A stretch of 36,218 nucleotides of DNA from Rhodocyclaceae bacterium (GTDB lineage: Bacteria > Pseudomonadota > Gammaproteobacteria > Burkholderiales > Rhodocyclaceae): positions 1 through 36,218 of the forward strand of contig JAOAHQ010000044.1 of assembly GCA_026415155.1 (NCBI GenBank). The letters are read 5' to 3'. This document shows, in pieces, positions 1-10,186 of the stretch. The translations under genes were made by a program, and so were the position numbers. The notes beneath the pieces are model-generated. The model saw only the letters and a program-made list of their open reading frames with translations. It was not told the DNA's origin and made no database searches. How positions within the stretch are numbered: position 1 is the first letter of the stretch; each line of letters begins with the position of its first letter.

Positions 1-69
1 TCCTTCTTTGATCGCTTAGGTCTGGTGTCGCTGCTCGATACGATGCGACGACTCCAGTGTCTTCAATGA
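1..69 (+). CDS. ltrA: Group II intron reverse transcriptase/maturase, C-terminal end (partial)
   Basis: Frame 1 from the first base is open for 22 codons and reads SFFDRLGLVSLLDTMRRLQ before ending Cys-Leu-Gln-TGA at 67-69. This resembles the extreme C-terminus of group II intron-encoded proteins, where a short Leu/Arg-rich tail follows the maturase and HNH regions. The decisive context is that intron domain V starts directly at the stop codon, the usual arrangement when the protein is encoded in domain IV. The rest of the protein is outside the window, so I cannot tell whether the intron is full length. Confidence 0.75.
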   Translation, partial: SFFDRLGLVSLLDTMRRLQCLQ

Positions 70-140
70 ACCGCCGGATGCGGAACCGCACGTCCGGTGG
101 TGTGAGAGGGCGACGGGGGTGACCCCGTCCCCTACTCGAT
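68..140 (+). ncRNA. Group II intron domains V and VI (3' end of intron)
   Basis: A domain V-like hairpin lies at about 70-102: ACCGCCGGA pairs with TCCGGTGGT, then TGCGG pairs with CCGCA across a small loop, with a two-base CG bulge on the 3' side. A second GC stem with a GTGA loop (about 108-131, ACGGGG/CCCCGT) fits domain VI, and the segment ends CCTACTCGAT, a common 3' boundary for bacterial introns of this type. The 3' exon would start near 141. Pairing was assigned by eye. Confidence 0.75.
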
Positions 141-198
141 CCAGCTTTCAGCGCAGTTGACCTTGGCATAAATGGGGGTAGCCCGCCTGCGCGCCGCC

Positions 199-393
199 TC
201 AATTCGATGAGCCGGCGCTGGCGGGACGGCGCTCGAAACTCTGGCAGGCAAGGCCCGAGGCCGCCTCGACTTCCTTGCAGGGAAGCTGCTGGCTCTTGAA
301 GCCCATCGCCCGGCAGCCGTAGGGAAAGCGCGCGTCGAAGGTGATGAAGTAGTGCTTGCAGCGCAGGCAAAGCGGGGCGTCAGGCCGCTTCAC
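199..393 (-). CDS. Small conserved Cys-rich protein (64 aa), function unknown
   Basis: The reading frame is open further upstream, but the likely start is the GTG at 393, which overlaps the stop of the EAL-HDOD gene (TGA at 382-380) by 14 bases. This gives a 64-residue protein with Cys9-x2-Cys12-x-His14, Cys27, Cys39 and Cys50, and a conserved-looking core around HYFITFDARFPYGCRAMGFKS. The Cys/His spacing suggests a metal site. I recall similar short proteins in betaproteobacterial genomes, sometimes mislabelled uracil-DNA glycosylase; nothing here supports a glycosylase. It is the last gene of the minus-strand run and should be translationally coupled to the gene before it. Confidence 0.7.
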   Translation of the reverse strand: MKRPDAPLCLRCKHYFITFDARFPYGCRAMGFKSQQLPCKEVEAASGLACQSFERRPASAGSSN

Positions 394-1618
394 GTCCGAT
401 GTTGCTCGCCCAGGCGAGCGCGTCGGTGAGACAGGCATTGACGAGGCGATGATCCGTGCCTGGCAACTGTTCGAGCAGCGCTTGACAGGTGGCACCGTCG
501 CTCGCTTCGAGCGCTTCGGCAAGCTGCAGCATGAGGCCGAGTTCGCCCTCCTTCTGCATAAGCGCCGCCTCGACATCGGCGCTCAGCGGAATGCCTTTGA
601 GGATCTCTTCCATCGGCACGCTCATCAGCGTCGGCATCAAGGAGAGGATGCCGGTCATGTAGGCCTTGTCCTCGAATTCGCCCTTGCCGGGCTTTAATTT
701 TCCGGCGAGCAATTCGAGGAAGCGGCCGCGTGTGGCCGCAAGTTGCAGCAAGGGGCTCACCCCGTCGCTGCCGCTTGGGTTCGTGTAGAGCAATAGCTGC
801 AGCCAGCGCTGCAATTGGCGGCGGCCGAGTACCGTGATCGCATGGCGCAGGCTCGTCACCTTGGTGCGCACGCCGGTGGCGACCGAATTGGTGAGCCGCA
901 AAAGGTTCATCGTCAGTCCTGGCTCCTGTTTCAGCACCGCTTCGATGGCCGGCGTATCGGCATCCTCGAGCACGAGCCCCATGAGCCGCAAGAGCGCGAG
1001 TTGCGAGGGGTTGAGCTTCTTGCCGGCGAGGATGACGGGCTTGGCGAAGTAATAGCCTTGAAAGAAGTCGTAGCCCAAACGGAGGCACTGGCCGGCCTGT
1101 TCGCGAGTGTCGATCTTCTCGGCAAGGAGCTTCACCGGCCAGCGCTTGAGACTGCCCGTGACCTGGCCGAGCTCTTCGGCGGAAAGCGGCATCAGATCGA
1201 CCTTGACGATGGCGATGAGCTCGAGCAGCGGCTTGAACTTGGCCTCGTAATGAACGAAGTCGTCGAGCGCCAAAGTGAAGCCGCGCGCCTTGAGTTCGCG
1301 GCAGCGCTCGACGATCTGGGGCGTCACCTCGACCGTCTCGAGGATCTCGAGCACGATCTTGTCGGTCGGCAGGATTTCGAGCATGTCGGAGAGCAGCAGT
1401 GCCTCGTCGCAGTTGATGAACCCCTTGTAGGGGCCGAGCGCCGCTTCGATGCCGAGCTCGGCAAAGGCGTGCTGGATCACGTTCGCCGTCGCGGCGAGGC
1501 TGTCCTGGAACTGGGCGGCGTTGTGCCGGCCGCTGCGGAACAGCAGCTCGTAGGCAAAAAGCTCTTGCCGCCGGTCGAGGATCGGCTGACGGCCGATGAA
1601 GATTTCTTCAGCCGCCAT
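380..1618 (-). CDS. EAL-HDOD signalling protein (YuxH type), probably not a catalytic EAL
   Basis: The protein has 412 residues. The N-terminal half is an EAL-type domain starting at IFIGRQPILDRR, and the C-terminal half, from about residue 205, is an HDOD domain (LLRLMGLVLED, LRLTNSV, RHAITVLGRRQLQRWL). The EAL signature has become ELLFR at 24-28, and the usual DDFGTG loop reads LDDFVHYE, so key metal-binding and loop residues of active c-di-GMP phosphodiesterases are missing. In this family such domains usually act as sensors or scaffolds, so enzymatic hydrolysis of c-di-GMP is doubtful. The start overlaps the phosphomannomutase stop by 11 bases, indicating co-transcription. Confidence 0.88.
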   Translation of the reverse strand: MAAEEIFIGRQPILDRRQELFAYELLFRSGRHNAAQFQDSLAATANVIQHAFAELGIEAALGPYKGFINCDEALLLSDMLEILPTDKIVLEILETVEVTPQIVERCRELKARGFTLALDDFVHYEAKFKPLLELIAIVKVDLMPLSAEELGQVTGSLKRWPVKLLAEKIDTREQAGQCLRLGYDFFQGYYFAKPVILAGKKLNPSQLALLRLMGLVLEDADTPAIEAVLKQEPGLTMNLLRLTNSVATGVRTKVTSLRHAITVLGRRQLQRWLQLLLYTNPSGSDGVSPLLQLAATRGRFLELLAGKLKPGKGEFEDKAYMTGILSLMPTLMSVPMEEILKGIPLSADVEAALMQKEGELGLMLQLAEALEASDGATCQALLEQLPGTDHRLVNACLTDALAWASNIGREAA

Positions 1619-2990
1619 GGGGAAAATCGACCTTCAGTCCTGGCCAGACGCCTTCCAGCGCAGCCTTGAATTCGGCTTCGATGCGGGAGAGCGCCGCCGC
1701 TGTGTCGGCCTCGAAGCGCAATACGACGACGGGCGTGGTATTCGAGGCGCGCGCCAGGCCAAAGCCATCGGCATATTCGGCGCGCACGCCATCGAGCGTG
1801 ATGAGCTCGCGCGCGGTCGGAAAGCGCCCCTCCCGCTTGAGCCGCTCGATGAGTTGGTGCGGCTCGCCTTCCTTCATCTTCAGATTGAGCTCCGGCGTGG
1901 AAATTGCCTTGGGCAGGTGTTTGAGCGGCCAGTTGCCATCTGGCCAGCGGCTGACGATTTCGAGCAGGCGCGCCCCGGCATAGAGGCCGTCGTCAAAGCC
2001 ATACCAGCGCTCGCCGAAGAAGAAATGACCGCTCATCTCGCCGGCGAAGGGCGCGCCCGTCTCCTTGAGCTTGGCCTTGATGAGCGCGTGGCCGGTCTTC
2101 CACATGAGCGGCTCGCCGCCCTGGTATTTGACCGATTCGGCTACCCAGCGCGAGCATTTGACGTCGTAGATGATCGGCGCGCCGGGATGGCGGGCGAGGA
2201 TATCGGCGGCGAAGAGCATCAGGAGGCGATCGGCGTAGATGATCTCGCCATCCTTCGTGACGACGCCGAGACGGTCGCCGTCGCCATCGAAGGCAAGCCC
2301 CAGCTCGGCATCGGTCTCTTGAAGCGCGCGCTGCACGTCGGCGAGATTTTCCGGCTTCGAAGGGTCGGGGTGGTGGTTCGGAAAGCGGCCATCGACCTCG
2401 CAGAAGAGTTCGACGACGTCGCAGCCCAGGCGGCGGAAAAGCATGGGCGCGACGTGGCCGGCAACGCCATTGCCGCAGTCGATGACGATCTTCATTGGCC
2501 GCGCAAGTGTGACATCCGAAACGATGCGCTCGAGATAGGCGGGCTTGACGTCGGTACGGCACAGTACGCCCGCGCCGCTGGTGAAGTCTGCTCCCTCGAT
2601 CCGGCGCCTGAGCGCCTGGATGCGCTCATTGGCGAGCGTTTCGCCGCCCAGCACGATCTTAAAGCCGTTGTAGTCGGGCGGATTATGGCTGCCGGTGACC
2701 GAGACGCAGCTTTGCGTGCCGAGATGATGGGCCGCGAAGTAGGTGACGGGTGTTGGCACGCAGCCGATATCGATGACGTCGATGCCCGTCGCGAGAAGAC
2801 CCTCGGCAAGCGCGCTGGCGAGCTGTGGTCCAGAGAGCCGCCCATCGCGGCCGATGACGAGGCTTTTCAAACCTCGCGCACGGGCTTCCGAGCCGAGCGC
2901 CTGGCCGATGAGGCGCGCCGCCTCGGTCGTGAGCGTCTCGCCGACGATGCCGCGGATGTCATAGGCCTTGAAGATTGCCGGGGAGATCAT
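1608..2990 (-). CDS. algC: Phosphomannomutase/phosphoglucomutase
   Basis: This 460-residue alpha-D-phosphohexomutase interconverts the 1- and 6-phosphates of mannose or glucose for sugar-nucleotide and polysaccharide synthesis. The active-site loop TGSHNP places the phosphoserine at about residue 101. The metal-binding loop DGDGDR lies at 235-240 and the sugar-specificity loop GEMSGH at 317-322. The N-terminus (FKAYDIRG) and the length match the AlgC/ManB group. With waaF nearby, an envelope-sugar role is likely. It lies 21 bases after the NTF2-like gene and overlaps the EAL-HDOD start. The symbol could equally be manB. Confidence 0.95.
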   Translation of the reverse strand: MISPAIFKAYDIRGIVGETLTTEAARLIGQALGSEARARGLKSLVIGRDGRLSGPQLASALAEGLLATGIDVIDIGCVPTPVTYFAAHHLGTQSCVSVTGSHNPPDYNGFKIVLGGETLANERIQALRRRIEGADFTSGAGVLCRTDVKPAYLERIVSDVTLARPMKIVIDCGNGVAGHVAPMLFRRLGCDVVELFCEVDGRFPNHHPDPSKPENLADVQRALQETDAELGLAFDGDGDRLGVVTKDGEIIYADRLLMLFAADILARHPGAPIIYDVKCSRWVAESVKYQGGEPLMWKTGHALIKAKLKETGAPFAGEMSGHFFFGERWYGFDDGLYAGARLLEIVSRWPDGNWPLKHLPKAISTPELNLKMKEGEPHQLIERLKREGRFPTARELITLDGVRAEYADGFGLARASNTTPVVVLRFEADTAAALSRIEAEFKAALEGVWPGLKVDFPHGG

Positions 2991-3011
2991 GGTGTGGGTC
3001 TCGTGACGTCG

Positions 3012-3437
3012 TTAGTGGAGAACCTGCGGCACATCGCCCACGCTCGAGGGCGGCACGGGCGAGGCGTGATGGACGATCATGCGCCAGCCGAAGGCGCCGC
3101 GCACATAGACGTTGGTGGCGGCAACCGGCGCAGCGAGGTGTTTTTCGCCCGCCACGGCGATTTGCTCGATGACGCTATGCACGGCAGTGAAGGGACCATG
3201 CACGGCAGAGAGTGCGAGGAGCTGGACCTGCAGGCGCCGCCCGCCTTCGAAGATGCGCCGCCAGCTCTCCCGCACCAGCGCATAGCCGGTGAGCCGGCCG
3301 CCGCCCGGCTGAATGCAGACGATTTCCTCGTCTTCGGACCAGACGGCCATCATCGCTTCGAGATCGCCGCGTTCGAGCGCTTCGTAGAAGGCGGCCTCGG
3401 CTTCCTGGGGCGTGGTGAAGATCGGCTTTTTCGACAT
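3012..3437 (-). CDS. NTF2-like (SnoaL/DUF4440) protein
   Basis: A 141-residue protein whose N-terminal half matches the NTF2-like fold shared by SnoaL and DUF4440 proteins: an alpha-helical AEAAFYEALERGDLEAMMAVW followed by EDEEIVCIQP and a GYALVRESWRRIF segment. The C-terminal half is mostly beta (VAATNVYVRG, WRMIVHHASP). No catalytic residues can be assigned, and members range from enzymes to ligand-binding proteins. It starts 3 bases after the waaF stop, so it belongs to the same transcript. Confidence 0.85.
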   Translation of the reverse strand: MSKKPIFTTPQEAEAAFYEALERGDLEAMMAVWSEDEEIVCIQPGGGRLTGYALVRESWRRIFEGGRRLQVQLLALSAVHGPFTAVHSVIEQIAVAGEKHLAAPVAATNVYVRGAFGWRMIVHHASPVPPSSVGDVPQVLH

Positions 3438-3440
3438 GGG

Positions 3441-4415
3441 TTACGCATCATCCAATGCGGCCAATACCTGCTCGGGGGCAAGCGCTTCGAGACAGCGCAA
3501 ATGGCCCAAAGGGCAGTCTCGCTCAAAGCACGGGCTGCAGGAAAGCCCGAGCGAGAGGATTTTCGCATGAGGGGAAAGCGGCGGGGTATAGGCGGGGCTC
3601 GACGAGCCATAGAGCGCGATGAGCGGCCGCGCGAGCGCCGCGGCCACATGCATGAGCCCCGAATCGTTCGTCACCACGGCGCGCGCGCTGGCGAGGAGAT
3701 CGATCGCCTGGTCGAGCGACGTGCGGCCGCAGAGATTGAGTGCGCGGCCTGCCGAAAGGCGGCTGATCTCGTCGCCCATCGGCGCATCCTTGGCCGAGCC
3801 CAGCAGCCAGACGGGGCCTTCAAGCTGCTTAGCCAGCGCGGCGAAGTGGCGGGCCGGCCAGCGCTTGGCCGGGCCGTATTCCGCGCCCGGGCAGAAGATG
3901 ACCGGCGTGGTTTCGAGGGAGAGCCCCAGCGCCGCACGGGCCGCCTGCTGCTGCTTTGGCGTCGAGATGAGGCGCGGCGCGGGCGTCGGGTCGGAAAAGA
4001 TACCCGCGAGCGCCGCGTAGCGATCGACGAGGCGAGGAAGTTTGGACGGGGGATGCCGCTCGTTGAGGAGGAAAAAGCGTGCCTCGCCCGTGTAGCCGAT
4101 GCGGCGCGGGATCTTGGCGAAGAAGGGCACGAGGGCGGACTTCCAGGAATTGGGCAGCACGTAGGCCGCCGAAAACTCGGCGCTCGCCAGACGGCGTCCC
4201 AGCGCCTTGCGGCCGGCAAAGTCGAAGGCGCCGTGCGGGAAGGGATTGTCGATCACGGCGTCGACTTCGGGCATGCGCGCAAGCAAAGGCGACGACCAGG
4301 CCGGTGCCAGGACGTGGATTTCGGCCGCCGGTTCGCGCGCCTTGAGCCGCATGAGGAGCGGCTGCATCAGGACCGTGTCACCGATCCAGGAGGGCGCGAC
4401 GACAAGGATTTTCAG
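3441..4415 (-). CDS. waaF: Lipopolysaccharide heptosyltransferase II
   Basis: A family-9 glycosyltransferase that adds the second heptose to the LPS inner core at the cytoplasmic face of the inner membrane. Diagnostic segments are the N-terminal KILVVAPSWIGDTVLMQPLL, the nucleotide-sugar region FCPGAEYGPAKRWP, and NDSGLMHVAAALARPLIALYG near the C-terminus. Homology begins at KILVV, where the only suitable codon is CTG at 4415; AAGGGG lies 5-6 bases upstream. CTG overlaps the TGA of the zinc-protein gene as CTGA, mimicking the usual ATGA coupling. From this start the protein has 324 residues, slightly short of typical WaaF. A longer reading frame runs to 4553, but its extra residues are antisense-like and overlap the zinc-protein gene. 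Confidence 0.9.
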   Translation of the reverse strand: MKILVVAPSWIGDTVLMQPLLMRLKAREPAAEIHVLAPAWSSPLLARMPEVDAVIDNPFPHGAFDFAGRKALGRRLASAEFSAAYVLPNSWKSALVPFFAKIPRRIGYTGEARFFLLNERHPPSKLPRLVDRYAALAGIFSDPTPAPRLISTPKQQQAARAALGLSLETTPVIFCPGAEYGPAKRWPARHFAALAKQLEGPVWLLGSAKDAPMGDEISRLSAGRALNLCGRTSLDQAIDLLASARAVVTNDSGLMHVAAALARPLIALYGSSSPAYTPPLSPHAKILSLGLSCSPCFERDCPLGHLRCLEALAPEQVLAALDDA

Positions 4416-4612
4416 TGATGCCCCTTTGGCGCTTCGCCCGTGAAGCGGTAGTGCGTGCCGCAGTAAGGGCAGGTGGCGTTGCCCGTCTTCAGCACGTCGA
4501 GAAACACGCGCGGATGGCGCGCCCACAACGGCGCGCCCGGACGCGGGCAGCACAGCGGCAGGTCACGGGCCGTGACGGCGACTTCCCGCAGGCGCTCATC
4601 GATTTCGCTCAT
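4412..4612 (-). CDS. zf-CHCC (NDUFS6-like) zinc-finger protein
   Basis: A 66-residue protein with the zf-CHCC pattern: Cys21/Cys22, His33 and the pair Cys48-x2-Cys51 (TCPYCGTHYRF). The same small domain occurs in mitochondrial NDUFS6. Bacterial copies often sit beside ilvE and waaF in betaproteobacteria; their role is not settled. It starts 11 bases after the ilvE stop and overlaps the waaF start by 4 bases, so all three genes are translated from one message. Confidence 0.88.
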   Translation of the reverse strand: MSEIDERLREVAVTARDLPLCCPRPGAPLWARHPRVFLDVLKTGNATCPYCGTHYRFTGEAPKGHH

Positions 4613-4623
4613 GGCAGCCTCCC

Positions 4624-5544
4624 TCAGACTTTGGCGAGCCAGTCGGCGTGCGCGGGCACCTTGCCGGCGACGACGTCGAAGAACAGTTTTTGCAGCTCTG
4701 TCGTGATCGGGCCGCGGCGGCCGGCGCCGATGGTACGGCCATCGAGTTCGCGGATCGGCGTCACCTCGGCCGCGGTGCCGGTGAAAAAGGCCTCGTCGGC
4801 GATGTAAATGTCATCGCGCGTCAAGCGCTTCGAGATCACGCTGTAGCCGAGCTCTTTCGCGAGCGTGTGGATCGTCGCGCGCGTGATGCCGATCAAGGCC
4901 GAGGCGATCTCGGGCTCATAGATCTGGCCATCCTTGATGACAAAGAGGTTTTCGCCCGCTCCTTCCGCGACGAAGCCATCGACGTCGAGCAAGAGCGCCT
5001 CGTCATAGCCATGCTCGATGGCCTCCATGTTGGCGAGGATCGAATTGGCGTAGGTGCCGGAATACTTGGCGCGGCACATCGAGACGTTCACATGGTGGCG
5101 CGCATAGCTCGCCGTCTTGACGCGGATGCCCTTCTCCATGCCCTCTTCGCCGAGATAGGCGCCCCATTCCCAGGCGGCGATGGCGACATGGACCTGGGCG
5201 CCCTTCGGCGAGACGCCCATCTTTTCCGAGCCGTAGAAAGCGATCGGGCGGATGTAGGCCGTCTCGAGGCCGTTGGCGCGCACGACCTCCTTTTGCGCCT
5301 CCATGAGCGTTTCGCGGTCGTAGGGGATCGGCATGCGGTAGATGTGCGCCGAGTTGTAGAGGCGGTCGGTGTGCTCCTTGAGGCGGAAGATCGCCGTGCC
5401 CTGGACGGTCTTGTAGGCGCGTAAGCCCTCGAAAACGGCCAGGCCATAGTGCAGCGAGTGCGTCAGCACGTGGGTCGTGGCTTCGCGCCAGGGCACGAGC
5501 TTGCCGTCGTACCAGATGAAGCCGTCTCGGTCGGACATGGACAT
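4624..5544 (-). CDS. ilvE: Branched-chain amino acid aminotransferase
   Basis: A PLP fold-type IV transaminase that performs the last step of leucine, isoleucine and valine synthesis. The PLP lysine is Lys160 in [25 protein letters not shown] near residue 32 and EGAGENLF near 194 are family signatures. The start is the ATG at 5544, preceded by GGGAG with 7-base spacing; an upstream in-frame ATG at 5571 lacks a ribosome site. The resulting 306 residues match the family. It is the first gene of the minus-strand run and is divergent from nudJ. Confidence 0.95.
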   Translation of the reverse strand: MSMSDRDGFIWYDGKLVPWREATTHVLTHSLHYGLAVFEGLRAYKTVQGTAIFRLKEHTDRLYNSAHIYRMPIPYDRETLMEAQKEVVRANGLETAYIRPIAFYGSEKMGVSPKGAQVHVAIAAWEWGAYLGEEGMEKGIRVKTASYARHHVNVSMCRAKYSGTYANSILANMEAIEHGYDEALLLDVDGFVAEGAGENLFVIKDGQIYEPEIASALIGITRATIHTLAKELGYSVISKRLTRDDIYIADEAFFTGTAAEVTPIRELDGRTIGAGRRGPITTELQKLFFDVVAGKVPAHADWLAKV

Positions 5545-5600
5545 CTTGTTTCTCCCGCCTTTCGATCGCAAAGAAAGCTGATTTTAGCGAAATCGGGCCG

Positions 5601-5606
5601 TAGAAT
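5601..5606 (+). promoter_or_regulatory. Candidate -10 element just upstream of nudJ
   Basis: TAGAAT ends 8 bases before the nudJ ATG (5615), and no ribosome binding site lies between them. If this is a real -10 box, the nudJ message would be nearly leaderless. The -35 region is poor (CTGATT at 17-bp spacing), so the call is weak. Confidence 0.3.
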
Positions 5607-5614
5607 CCGGCGCC

Positions 5615-6061
5615 ATGGACATCTGGAAACCCAATGTGACCGTGGCCGCCATCGTCGAGCGGGAGGGTCGCTTCCTGCTCGTCGAGGAGGAAACGACCGA
5701 GGGGCTGCGCTTCAATCAGCCGGCCGGCCACCTCGACGAAGGCGAATCGCTCGTCGCGGCGTGCGCGCGCGAGGCGCTCGAGGAAACGGCTTACGAATTC
5801 ACGCCCACCGAGCTCGTCGGCATCTATCAATGGCCGCGCCCGCAAGGCGACATCACTTACCTGCGCTTTGCGTTCGCGGGACGGCTCGGCGCCCACGATC
5901 CGACGCGCCGCCTCGATACCGGCATCGTGCGGGCGGTCTGGCTCACCCCCGAGGAAATCGAGGCCACGCAGCCACGCCACCGCAGCCCGCTCGTCTGGCA
6001 ATGCGTGCGCGATTACCTCGCCGGGCGGCGCTTCCCGCTCGACCTGATCTGGAGCGCCTGA
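5615..6061 (+). CDS. nudJ: Nudix hydrolase, NudJ type
   Basis: A 148-residue Nudix pyrophosphohydrolase. The Nudix box occupies residues 38-60: Gly38, Glu44, Arg52-Glu53, then the paired glutamates 56-57 that bind Mg2+; the usual final Gly is Ala. The opening ([20 protein letters not shown]) and the location directly upstream of mnmA match NudJ (YmfB), which acts on nucleoside di- and triphosphates and thiamine pyrophosphate precursors. Its stop lies 5 bases before the mnmA start, implying one transcript. Confidence 0.92.
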   Translation: MDIWKPNVTVAAIVEREGRFLLVEEETTEGLRFNQPAGHLDEGESLVAACAREALEETAYEFTPTELVGIYQWPRPQGDITYLRFAFAGRLGAHDPTRRLDTGIVRAVWLTPEEIEATQPRHRSPLVWQCVRDYLAGRRFPLDLIWSA

Positions 6062-6066
6062 ATCTG

Positions 6067-8557
<2,491 letters not shown>

Positions 8558-8558
<1 letters not shown>

Positions 8559-8887
8559 TGAGCTTTGCCGACAACCTCAAACAGCTGCCCAAGGTCTCGC
8601 ATCTGGCGGCGCTGCAGCTTTTCGACCGGGAAGGCCGGCTCGTTGCGACGATCGAAAACAAGCCGGGCCAGGCCGGATCGCTTGCCGTCTATAACCATCT
8701 CGCGCAGCTTTATGGCGCGATCACGCCCGAGGCGGCGAAAAAGGGGCTCGAGCTCTACGCCGAGCATGTCGAGGAGGCGCGCGCCCATCCAGGCAAGCAC
8801 CCGAACATCGACCGGCTCTTTCATCTCTTGGCCGAGGGCAGGCTATTGCGTGTCAAGCAGGTTTTTGTCACCGATGATGTGGCATAG
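8558..8887 (+). CDS. DUF2322 family protein
   Basis: A 109-residue soluble protein. The sequence (SLAVYNHLAQLYGAI, EHVEEARAHPGKHPNIDRL) matches my memory of DUF2322, a family of unknown function. Its ATG shares bases with the purB stop (TGATG), so it is translationally coupled to purB. No catalytic motif or membrane segment is visible. Confidence 0.8.
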
Positions 8888-8925
8888 TAGCGTTTCCTTC
8901 CATCCACCCCAAAGGAGCTAGACGC

Positions 8926-9393
8926 ATGAACAAGAAAATGCTTTCCCTCGTTTTGGCTGGCAGTCTCTTGACGGCGGGCGCTGCCTCCGCCCAGGTCGTC
9001 GGCAAGCTCGAAGACCAGATCCGCTGGCGTCAGGCCGCCTATCACACGATGGCCTGGAGCATGGCGCGCATCAAGGCCAATGTCGAAGGCAGCTTCAATA
9101 AAGAGCAGGTCGTCGAGGCCGCCAACGTCATTCAGGCGCTGGCCAATGCCAAGATGGGCGCGCTCTACCAGCCAGGTTCCGACAAGGGCAAGGGCTTCAA
9201 GGAAACGCGCTTGAAGTCTGAGTTCTTCAGCGACCGCGAGGGCGTCGGCAAGGTCGCGCAAGGCTTTAACACGGCCGCGAACGAGATGGCGAAGGTCGCT
9301 GCGAGCGGCGATGCCGCGGCCGTCAAGGCGCAATTTGGCAAGCTGGGCGAAGCCTGCAAGGCCTGCCACGAGAAATACCGCGCGGAAGAGTAA
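8926..9393 (+). CDS. cycP: Cytochrome c'
   Basis: A periplasmic class II c-type cytochrome of 155 residues. A signal peptide (KK, hydrophobic LSLVLAGSLLTAG, ASA then Q) is cleaved near residue 22. The single haem site Cys144-Lys-Ala-Cys147-His148 lies at the C-terminus, as expected for the four-helix-bundle cytochromes c', which bind NO and CO. RWRQAAYHTM and FNTAANEMAKVA fit the helices. AAAGGAG lies about 10 bases upstream of the ATG. The convergent b561 gene is a plausible redox partner. Confidence 0.95.
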   Translation: MNKKMLSLVLAGSLLTAGAASAQVVGKLEDQIRWRQAAYHTMAWSMARIKANVEGSFNKEQVVEAANVIQALANAKMGALYQPGSDKGKGFKETRLKSEFFSDREGVGKVAQGFNTAANEMAKVAASGDAAAVKAQFGKLGEACKACHEKYRAEE

Positions 9394-9412
9394 AGCAGCG
9401 CTGCTGCGCCCC

Positions 9413-9438
9413 ACGGCCGCCCGCGAGCGGCCGTTTTT
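9413..9438 (+). terminator. Rho-independent terminator after cytochrome c'
   Basis: ACGGCCGC (9413-9420) pairs perfectly with GCGGCCGT (9427-9434) around a 6-base loop and is followed by TTTTTG and TTTT. It ends the plus-strand transcript 20 bases after the cytochrome c' stop. Confidence 0.88.
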
Positions 9439-9469
9439 GTTTTGGAGGCCGTGCCGCCAGCGCCGAGTT

Positions 9470-10186
9470 TCAGAACGCGGGGGGGTCGGCCGCTACCGGC
9501 GGCATGGGTGGCGGCAACCAGGCGCCAGAAGCCGCCCAGACGGCGGCGAGCGCAATGAGCAGCGCGACGACGAAGGCGACGGCGCCGCCGCCTTGCGCCG
9601 ATTCGCAGGGCTGGCCATCGGCCCAGCCGGTGAGCATCGGTTTGACGAGATTGAGTTTCTTGACCCGCGCGTAGAAGACGATCGCGCCGAGGTGCAGGAC
9701 GATGAGCAGCATCAGCAGCTTTTCGAGCAGATGGTGGAGGCCGGTCAGGTCGTTGCTGCAATCGTCGGCAACCAGCGGGGCGAGGTAGCCGGAAAAGGCG
9801 ATATCGTCGTTGGCAAACAGTCCCGTGGCCGCCTGCAGCGAGAGCGTACCGAGCAGCGCGAGCACGGAGAGCGCGCCCAAGGGGTTGTGGCCCTGGCCGC
9901 GCCAGTCGCCCTGCAGATAAGCACGGATTGCACGGGGGCCGCGCACGAAGTTCGCAAAGCGGGCGTAGGTCGAGCCATTGAGGCCCCAGACGAGCCGGAA
10001 GACGAGCAGACCGAGGATGGCGAGCCCCAGACGCCCATGCCAGACCATGAAACCGCCGCCAAGCTTGGCGGTGACGAAGGCGGCGATGACGCAAACGACG
10101 AGCAGCCAGTGAAAGAGCCGCGTCGGCAGATCCCAGACATAGGCCTGGTCAGGGGGCCGCGCGACACCTGGAGCACCTAGACACAT
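9470..10186 (-). CDS. b561-type cytochrome, membrane di-haem protein
   Basis: A 238-residue integral membrane protein of the bacterial cytochrome b561/Ni-Fe-hydrogenase b-subunit fold. It starts VWDLPTRLFHWLLVVCV, and later segments carry histidines suited to haem ligation (FMVWHGRLG, LTGLHHLLEKLL, VLHLGAIVFYARVKK). A further hydrophobic segment lies near the C-terminus (VAFVVALLIALAAVW). The ATG at 10186 overlaps the secF stop by 10 bases. Small b561 proteins of this type often accompany c-type cytochromes, here cytochrome c' directly opposite. Confidence 0.9.
   Translation of the reverse strand: MCLGAPGVARPPDQAYVWDLPTRLFHWLLVVCVIAAFVTAKLGGGFMVWHGRLGLAILGLLVFRLVWGLNGSTYARFANFVRGPRAIRAYLQGDWRGQGHNPLGALSVLALLGTLSLQAATGLFANDDIAFSGYLAPLVADDCSNDLTGLHHLLEKLLMLLIVLHLGAIVFYARVKKLNLVKPMLTGWADGQPCESAQGGGAVAFVVALLIALAAVWAASGAWLPPPMPPVAADPPAF

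Larger units (their letters stand above)
1..140 (+). mobile_element. Group II intron (3' portion only)
   Basis: The maturase tail and the domain V/VI structure together mark the 3' end of a group II retrointron entering from the left edge. It lies downstream of, and opposed to, the minus-strand run that ends at 199, so it occupies an intergenic site and interrupts no gene visible here. Confidence 0.7.

Noticed and set aside
1596..4418. 940-codon open frame on the plus strand opposite waaF and phosphomannomutase
   Set aside because: It is the antisense shadow of three well-supported minus-strand genes and has no recognisable domain.
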